A stretch of DNA of 64,000 nt, taken from Massilia eburnea. Lineage in GTDB: Bacteria > Pseudomonadota > Gammaproteobacteria > Burkholderiales > Burkholderiaceae_D. The first letter of the stretch is position 1, and every line of letters begins with the position of its first letter. This document shows, piece after piece, positions 56,321-64,000 of the stretch. A program made the position numbers and the translations under genes. The stretch lies in contig NZ_WNKX01000020.1 in assembly GCF_009720745.1 (NCBI RefSeq), positions 49,495-113,494 of the forward strand, written 5' to 3'. Below the pieces are notes generated by a model that searched no databases, was not told the origin of the DNA, and saw only the letters and a list, made by a program, of their open reading frames with translations.

Positions 56321-56571
56321 GGTTTTCTTCTCAATCTTGATGGGGAACGAAGCTGTTATTTTAAACGCACGCGCATTTCAGTGCGCGGTGCAATAAGACT
56401 AATTAAAGAACTCAAAAACCCCACAAATTCTAGAAGATGCTCTCTATTTGTGCAGTTTCCGATTCAACTCGGTGCATGTTTAGTTTATTCTGGGAAACTG
56501 CCATGACAAAATTGGCACGACTTTGGTGCACCGCACTATCAATAGAACAACATTCGAATCGGGATCACTTC
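56321..56571. other. Divergent region argJ / porin
   Basis: This gap of 251 bases holds no gene. Short inverted repeats such as GCGCA ... TGCGC near 56373 are visible. A TGGCACGA run near 56512 looks like half of a sigma-54 site but the second half is at the wrong spacing. A promoter for the porin is expected in the AT-rich right half. Confidence 0.45.
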
Positions 56572-57804
56572 ATGAAGAAACAGTTACTCGCCGCCGCTGT
56601 GCTGGCTGCAACCGGCATGTTGGCCCAAGCCGGCACCCTGGGCGACGGCAACCTGAACATCAGCGGTTTCGGCACGCTCGGCGTCGCCCAGACCGACAAG
56701 GACGACGCGAAATTCGCGCGCTACAACCAGGCCGCAGGCACCGGCGATTCGCCGCGCATCGGCCTGGACAGCAACCTGGGCCTGCAGGCAACCTACACCT
56801 TCAGCGACAGCCTGTCGGGCACCGTGCAGGTGCTGACGCGCAAGAACACCAGCCAGCAGTTCACCACCGACCTGACCTGGGGCTTCCTGAAGTACAAGCT
56901 GAACGACGAGACCAATGTGCGCGTCGGCCGCGTGGTGCTGCCAGCCTTCCTGATCTCGGACTACCAGAACGTGGGCTACGCCAACACCATGATGCGCCCA
57001 CCGATCGAGATGTACGGCCAGGCGCCGATCGAAAACGTGGACGGTGGCGACGTCAACTGGCAGCACGCCTTCGGCGACACCAACGTCACCGTGCAGGCCT
57101 TCGGCGGCGTAAGCCGTGGCAAGCTGTACATCCCGACCGGCGGCGGCTCCGTGGCCAAGCACCAGTCGCCGGTATTCGGCCTGGCCCTGACCGCCGAATA
57201 CGGCCCGTTCACCGGCCGCCTGGCGCACGCCCGCGCCAAGATTGAAGTCAACAACCTGCAGCCGATGAACGCGTTGACCGACAGCCTGACTGCCACCCAC
57301 GTGCCGATGCTGGTTCAACTGGCCGACGACCTGACCCTGAAGGGCGGCAAGCATATGAGCTTCACCGAAATCGGCATGACGATGGACTGGAAGAACATCG
57401 TTCTGCAAGCTGAATATGCCCAGCGCCGTGCGCAAGACCCGGTCTACATCCCGGAAACCAATTCGGGCTACCTGATGGCCGGCTACCGCTTCGGCAAAGT
57501 GCTGCCTTACTACGCCCACGCTTACTACAAGGGCGCCGGCTCCTCGGTGAACGTACCGACCGTGCCGGCCGGCCACCCGCTGGCGCCAACGCTGGCCAGC
57601 GTCCGCGGTCTGCTGGTATCGCCTGAGCAGAAAACCGACCTGATCGGCATGCGCTGGGACTTCGCCAAGTCGCTGGCCTTGAAGGTACAGATTGACCACG
57701 TCAAGCCAACGGTCAAGGGCGGCTCCCTGATCCTGCCATCCGGCGTGCCGAGCTATGATAAGAGCGTCAACGTCTATGCCGCCGGCATCGACTTCGTGTT
57801 CTAA
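56572..57804 (+). CDS. Outer-membrane porin-like beta-barrel protein
   Basis: A 410-residue exported protein with signal peptide MKKQLLAAAVLAATGMLAQA. The mature part is rich in alternating strands (LNISGFGTLGV, YTFSDSLSGTVQVL, WGFLKYKLND) and ends VYAAGIDFVF with a terminal Phe, as expected for an outer-membrane barrel. It does not match the classic betaproteobacterial Omp porin in length or start. It is 10 bases upstream of a small binding protein, with which it forms an operon. Confidence 0.83.
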   Translation: MKKQLLAAAVLAATGMLAQAGTLGDGNLNISGFGTLGVAQTDKDDAKFARYNQAAGTGDSPRIGLDSNLGLQATYTFSDSLSGTVQVLTRKNTSQQFTTDLTWGFLKYKLNDETNVRVGRVVLPAFLISDYQNVGYANTMMRPPIEMYGQAPIENVDGGDVNWQHAFGDTNVTVQAFGGVSRGKLYIPTGGGSVAKHQSPVFGLALTAEYGPFTGRLAHARAKIEVNNLQPMNALTDSLTATHVPMLVQLADDLTLKGGKHMSFTEIGMTMDWKNIVLQAEYAQRRAQDPVYIPETNSGYLMAGYRFGKVLPYYAHAYYKGAGSSVNVPTVPAGHPLAPTLASVRGLLVSPEQKTDLIGMRWDFAKSLALKVQIDHVKPTVKGGSLILPSGVPSYDKSVNVYAAGIDFVF

Positions 57805-57814
57805 GGAGATGGCC

Positions 57815-58222
57815 ATGAAAAAAATCCTGACCGCCCTCCTCGCTTCCGTCCTGGCTGCGGCAGCCCTGCCCGCATCGGCCGAGATCGTTGTGATCGTCAA
57901 CAAGGACAACCCGGCTTCGCGCATGTTCTCGGAACAGGCGAGCCAGTTCTTCCTCGGCAAATCGGCCATGTTCACCCCGGTGGACCAGGCCGAGGGCTCG
58001 AAGATCCGCGCCGACTTCTACCAGAAGGTCGCCGACAAGGACCCAGCCCAGGTGAAAGCCATCTGGTCCAAGCTGGTGTTCACCGGCAAGGCCACGCCGC
58101 CGAAGGAATACAAGTCGAACGCCGAGGTCAAAAAGGCCGTGGCGGAAGACCCTAAAGCCATCGGCTATATCGACAAATCGGCTGCCGACGACAGCGTCAA
58201 AGTCATCCTGACCCTGCCATAA
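57815..58222 (+). CDS. Small exported phosphate-binding-protein-like protein
   Basis: A 135-residue protein with signal peptide (ending PASAEIVVIVNKDNP). It resembles a short one-domain form of PstS-type binding proteins (ASRMFSEQASQFFLGKSAMF, VAEDPKAIGYIDKSA). The start at 57815 has an AAGGAGATGG site; the ATG six bases earlier is too close. Such short PstS-like proteins occur beside porins and sensors. It may be a periplasmic ligand sensor for the kinase downstream, but this is inferred from order. Confidence 0.82.
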   Translation: MKKILTALLASVLAAAALPASAEIVVIVNKDNPASRMFSEQASQFFLGKSAMFTPVDQAEGSKIRADFYQKVADKDPAQVKAIWSKLVFTGKATPPKEYKSNAEVKKAVAEDPKAIGYIDKSAADDSVKVILTLP

Positions 58223-58254
58223 GCCGCAAACCTTTACTGCGCCTGCTACGCGCC

Positions 58255-58290
58255 AACGCCGCCCCGCAACAGCCGGGCGGCGTTTTTTTT
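58255..58290 (+). terminator. Terminator after the small binding protein
   Basis: Ten-base arms AACGCCGCCC and GGGCGGCGTT with an 8-T tail, 32 bases after the binding-protein stop. It lies before the kinase gene, so the kinase may have its own promoter or rely on readthrough. Confidence 0.88.
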
Positions 58291-58367
58291 AAATTTCGGC
58301 AACTTCCACAAATGAAGCGATACAATGGCGTGATATTTAAACAATAAAATGTCCTGGGGAGTTGCAT

Positions 58368-60341
58368 TTGAAGCTTTCGCTGCGCGCGAAATTTCTGCTG
58401 CTGAGCGCGTTCGTTCTGTCGGTGGTGGTGGCGCTGTTAATCGGCAATAGCCTGCGGCTGATGAGCAATGCCGTCAGCCGCAATGCCGACCGGGTGGCCC
58501 ATGAATACGCCGTCAACCTCAACCTGACCCTGACGCCGTACGCCAGCAGCGGCCGGCTTGGCGAACTGCGCAGCTATTGGTCGGAAATGCTGTCCGACCC
58601 GCGCGACAGCTTCCTGCGCTATATCGTGATTCTCGACGCCTCCGGCGAGACCGTGCTGGAAGCTGGCGAACGCCCGACTTTCATGCCCGAGTCATTGCGC
58701 CAAGCGCAACTGGGCGGCGTTCGCACAGCGGTGGAGGGCAAGCTGCTGCACGCGCAAGCGCCCCTGCTGCTGAAGGATAACCAGGTGGGCACGCTGCATT
58801 TTGGCCTGTCCACCGTCGACCTGGTGGCAGCGCGCGACGACGTGCTGCGCCAGGGCGGCATGATCGCCGCGCTCGGCTTCGCCTTGGCCCTGCTGCTGTT
58901 TATCGCCATGACGCGCGGCATTGGCCAGCGCCTCAGCGCCCTGGCGAACCATTCGGAAAAACTGGCGCAAGGAGAATTCAGCCAACTGCCCGAACAAGGC
59001 GGCGATGAGCTGCAAGTGGTCACCCACTCGCTGAACCTGATGAGTGTCGCACTACGTGAACGTATCGCCCAGTTGGAGGAGTCGCAGCGCCGCTTGGGCG
59101 AATCGGAAGAACGCTTCCGCACACTGTTCGACATGACCCCCCTTCCGCTGTCGGTCTCCGACCAGGATGGACGCATCATCGGCGCCAACCAGGCCCTGGC
59201 GCGCATCTTCGGCATTCCGCTGCACGAGCTCATTGGCAAGCGCTCGGATGAAGTGCAATTCTGGGCCTCCCCAAACGAGCGCCAGCGCATCTGGAACAAG
59301 ATCCGCCTGCATGGCGTGGTACAGGGCGAAATGGCGGAAGTGATGTTGCCGGGCGAGCGTCCAGGCCAGGTAGCGATCTGGTCATCCTCCCTGCAGCTTG
59401 ACGGCCGCCACGCCATCATCTGGGCCCTGCTCGACCTGACGCAGGAGATGAACGCCAAGCAGCAGTTACGCGAATTGAACGATGCGCTCGAAACGCGCGT
59501 GCGAGAACGGTCGGCCGCGCTGGAGCAGGCCAACCAAGATTTGTCGAATGCACTGGAAACCTTGCAGCGCACGCAGCACGACCTGATTGCCTCTGAAAAA
59601 ATGGCCTCCCTCGGCTCACTGGTGGCCGGCATCGCACACGAGCTGAATACGCCGATCGGCAACAGCCTGCTGGCCTCGACCGCGCTGGACGACCGGGTAA
59701 AGGAGTTCAAGCAGACCCTGGCCGACGGCGCGATCCGCCGCTCCACCCTGAATAACCACCTGGAAGAAGTGCAGCTGGCCTGTGGCCTGATTTCCAGCTC
59801 TCTGGAAAAGGCCGCGGCCCTGATCGCGTCGTTCAAGCAGATTGCGGTCGACCAGACCAACGACCAGCGCCGCCACTTCCGCCTGCAAACCGTGGCGCTC
59901 GATACCGCCGCGACCTACACGCCGCGCCTGCGCCGCAGTGCGATCCAGATGGAAGTCGACGTGCCGCCGGAACTGGAGCTGGACTCCTACCCGGGCAGCT
60001 TTTACCAAGTGCTGAATAACCTGATCAACAACGCCTTGATGCATGCTTTTGAAGGCCGTAACTGCGGGCACGTGAGCTTGTCGGCCCGCGCCATTGAGGA
60101 CGATCAGATCGAAATTATCTTCCGCGACGACGGCGCTGGCATGGCGGAAGAAGTCCTGCGCCACGTCTTCGATCCATTCTTCACCACCAAGATGGGCAAT
60201 GGCGGCACAGGCCTGGGCATGAACATCGTCTATAACATCGTCACCGGCGTGATGGGCGGGCGTATCACGATTGATTCCGCGCCAGGTCAAGGCACCACGG
60301 TCCGCCTTGTCATCCCTTGCAGTTCGCCACAGCGCGATTAA
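58368..60341 (+). CDS. Membrane sensor histidine kinase with PAS domain
   Basis: A kinase of about 657 residues: TM helix 1 (about 8-28), periplasmic sensor (about 30-160), TM helix 2 (about 165-181), HAMP, PAS (about 245-365), coiled coil (about 370-410), HisKA with His424 in AGIAHELNTP, and HATPase with NNLINNALMHAF, DDGAGM and GTGLGMNIVYNIV. TTG 58368 is taken because GGGGAG is 7 bases upstream; TTG 58362 is an alternative. No response regulator lies nearby, so it is an orphan, probably linked to the upstream porin/binding protein pair. Confidence 0.9.
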   Translation: MKLSLRAKFLLLSAFVLSVVVALLIGNSLRLMSNAVSRNADRVAHEYAVNLNLTLTPYASSGRLGELRSYWSEMLSDPRDSFLRYIVILDASGETVLEAGERPTFMPESLRQAQLGGVRTAVEGKLLHAQAPLLLKDNQVGTLHFGLSTVDLVAARDDVLRQGGMIAALGFALALLLFIAMTRGIGQRLSALANHSEKLAQGEFSQLPEQGGDELQVVTHSLNLMSVALRERIAQLEESQRRLGESEERFRTLFDMTPLPLSVSDQDGRIIGANQALARIFGIPLHELIGKRSDEVQFWASPNERQRIWNKIRLHGVVQGEMAEVMLPGERPGQVAIWSSSLQLDGRHAIIWALLDLTQEMNAKQQLRELNDALETRVRERSAALEQANQDLSNALETLQRTQHDLIASEKMASLGSLVAGIAHELNTPIGNSLLASTALDDRVKEFKQTLADGAIRRSTLNNHLEEVQLACGLISSSLEKAAALIASFKQIAVDQTNDQRRHFRLQTVALDTAATYTPRLRRSAIQMEVDVPPELELDSYPGSFYQVLNNLINNALMHAFEGRNCGHVSLSARAIEDDQIEIIFRDDGAGMAEEVLRHVFDPFFTTKMGNGGTGLGMNIVYNIVTGVMGGRITIDSAPGQGTTVRLVIPCSSPQRD

Positions 60342-60490
60342 CTGGATTGACAGAGTTGCCTTGGGCCGGCAAGGACCTCATCGCAAGGAGTTTTCCAACA
60401 CTCCTGAGGTAGACCGGAGCCACGCAGACAATGCAAGGCATCAGCAGGCAGCCGATATGCCCTCCGAAAATATAGCATGGTCAACCGAAT

Positions 60491-60525
60491 AAAAACGGCC
60501 CGGGCGCTTGCGCGGCCGGGCCGTT
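60491..60525 (-). terminator. Terminator of secA
   Basis: Stem AACGGCCCGG pairing with CCGGGCCGTT, with an inner GCGC hairpin. On the minus strand the tail TTTTTATT follows. It lies 17 bases past the secA stop. Confidence 0.85.
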
Positions 60526-60542
60526 GGGTGGGGCGTTAAGGC

Positions 60543-63305
<2,763 letters not shown>

Positions 63306-63450
63306 TTCTTAAATTCTTCCTCGGGTCCGCCAATGGCAAAAGTGCGTGATTTTATCATGCGTTCCGGGCAAGGTTGGGATCTTGGCCTATATAACAATAG
63401 GCTAGCGTTGAAAAATTCACCGGCTGGGTCCGCCACGGTAAAATGATGGG

Positions 63451-63933
63451 ATGCGCTTTTCATTCACCGACCGCAAGCACGCCCCGCAGGAAGCCACGGA
63501 TTTCCTGCGCGGAAACGCACGCCTGGCCGCTTTGCTGCCGGCCGTGCAGCGCATGGTAAATTTACAACGCGACTGTGCGGAAGTGCTGCCTTCGGCCTTC
63601 AAAAGCTGCGAAATCTTCGCTTTCGACGGCGGCGAACTGACCTTGGCCATCCCCAACCCCGCGGTGGGGGCAAAACTCAAGCAGCAGGTGCCAAAATTGC
63701 AGCAGGCACTGAACGAAAAAGGGTGGCAGATTAACAACATCCGTTTCCGCGTACAGATGCCAAAAGGGATTGCCCACGTCGGCCCCAGCGGCGAAGGCCT
63801 GAAACTGCCGGAAGCAGCCGTCGATTCCTTCGACGAGCTAAGCCAGAAGCTGGAGCCGACTGCCGCCAACGAGCCGCTAATCGAAGCGATGCGGCGCCTT
63901 GTCGCTCGCCGCCGCGTCAAGGATGCAAAATAA
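63451..63933 (+). CDS. DUF721 (DciA-like) family protein
   Basis: A 160-residue protein with the DUF721 segment at about 30-105 (LPAVQRMVNLQRDC, then LTLAIPNPAVGAKLKQQVPKLQQAL, INNIRFRVQ). DciA proteins of this family load the replicative helicase in bacteria lacking DnaC. It is commonly beside secA in betaproteobacteria. Its stop is followed 6 bases later by a long perfect palindrome at the window edge. Confidence 0.85.
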   Translation: MRFSFTDRKHAPQEATDFLRGNARLAALLPAVQRMVNLQRDCAEVLPSAFKSCEIFAFDGGELTLAIPNPAVGAKLKQQVPKLQQALNEKGWQINNIRFRVQMPKGIAHVGPSGEGLKLPEAAVDSFDELSQKLEPTAANEPLIEAMRRLVARRRVKDAK

Positions 63934-63939
63934 AAGTCG

Positions 63940-64000
63940 GGGTCAGCTCTGGCAATCGGACATTTTGCTGCGCAAAATGTCCGATTGCCAGAGCTGACCC
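63940..64000. repeat. Perfect 61-base palindrome at the window edge
   Basis: Two exactly complementary 29-base arms (63940-63968 and 63972-64000) around the 3-base centre TGC. The outer end is GGGTCAGCTCTGG and the inner part ACATTTTGC. It runs to the last base of the window, so its true limit is unknown; one more G lies at 63939. The GGGTCAG end is shared with the other palindromes here. It has no T-run at its visible end. Confidence 0.93.

Noticed and set aside
56510..56530. Possible sigma-54 promoter (TGGCACGA) upstream of the porin
   Set aside because: The downstream GC element is two bases too far from the GG element for the -24/-12 spacing.
63940..64000. The 61-base palindrome as an ordinary rho-independent terminator of the DUF721 gene
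   Set aside because: The stem is far longer than normal and no T-run is visible after it, though the sequence ends there, so this is not fully excluded.

Overview
The window is GC-rich chromosomal DNA that reads like a betaproteobacterium of the Oxalobacteraceae (Massilia / Duganella / Janthinobacterium type). Grounds are the housekeeping block pilB-pilC-pilD-coaE-zapD-yacG-NUDIX-ATPase-argJ with secA and a DUF721 gene nearby, two TonB-dependent receptors, and an intergenic palindrome family built on GGGTCAGACCC. The genus is inferred from gene content and order; no database comparison was possible. No tRNA, rRNA, CRISPR array or insertion sequence was seen.

Layout. 0-4.3 kb: glyoxalase-fold protein, GNAT acetyltransferase, a LytS/AlgR-type two-component pair with a small membrane protein, and two more glyoxalase-fold proteins with an NTF2-fold protein. 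4.3-13.0 kb (minus): a nucleoside catabolic operon, punA-deoB-deoC-ALDH16-deoA-cdd-two-domain deaminase, with palindromic repeats at three junctions. 13.2-16.2 kb (plus): HTH-PfkB kinase, psuG and a LysR regulator (pseudouridine breakdown). 16.2-19.0 kb (minus): membrane protein, pyroglutamyl peptidase and a DUF979/DUF969 membrane pair. 19.1-26.4 kb: a TonB receptor divergent from a BMP-type nucleoside ABC transporter. 26.5-32.5 kb: a periplasmic binding protein facing an operon of surface or periplasmic hydrolases (5'-nucleotidase lipoprotein, PLD3/4-like HKD protein, S1/P1 nuclease) plus an MFS transporter. 32.6-36.0 kb: an Oar-like TonB receptor. 36.4-45.4 kb: purine catabolism (exported adenosine deaminase, guaD, xdhCBA, puuE; uraH divergent). 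45.4-48.3 kb: a lone nuoB paralogue, an AraC regulator and a CorC/HlyC-type membrane protein. 48.3-56.3 kb: type IV pilus assembly genes and the conserved housekeeping block. 56.6-60.3 kb: a porin, a small binding protein and an orphan sensor kinase between argJ and secA. 60.5-64 kb: secA, a DUF721 gene and a long perfect palindrome at the edge.

How it fits together. Most of 4.3-45.4 kb can be read as one nucleic-acid scavenging and nucleoside/purine catabolism super-locus. Exported nucleases and a 5'-nucleotidase would release nucleosides outside the cytoplasm. TonB receptors and the ABC transporter may import them. The deo/punA/cdd and psu enzymes split nucleosides into base and sugar phosphate. 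The adenosine deaminase, guanine deaminase, xanthine dehydrogenase, 5-hydroxyisourate hydrolase and allantoinase carry purines onward. The best regulatory evidence is a 34-bp promoter-like block (19 identical bases, 7 largely different, 8 identical) found upstream of both the deo operon and the nucleoside ABC transporter.
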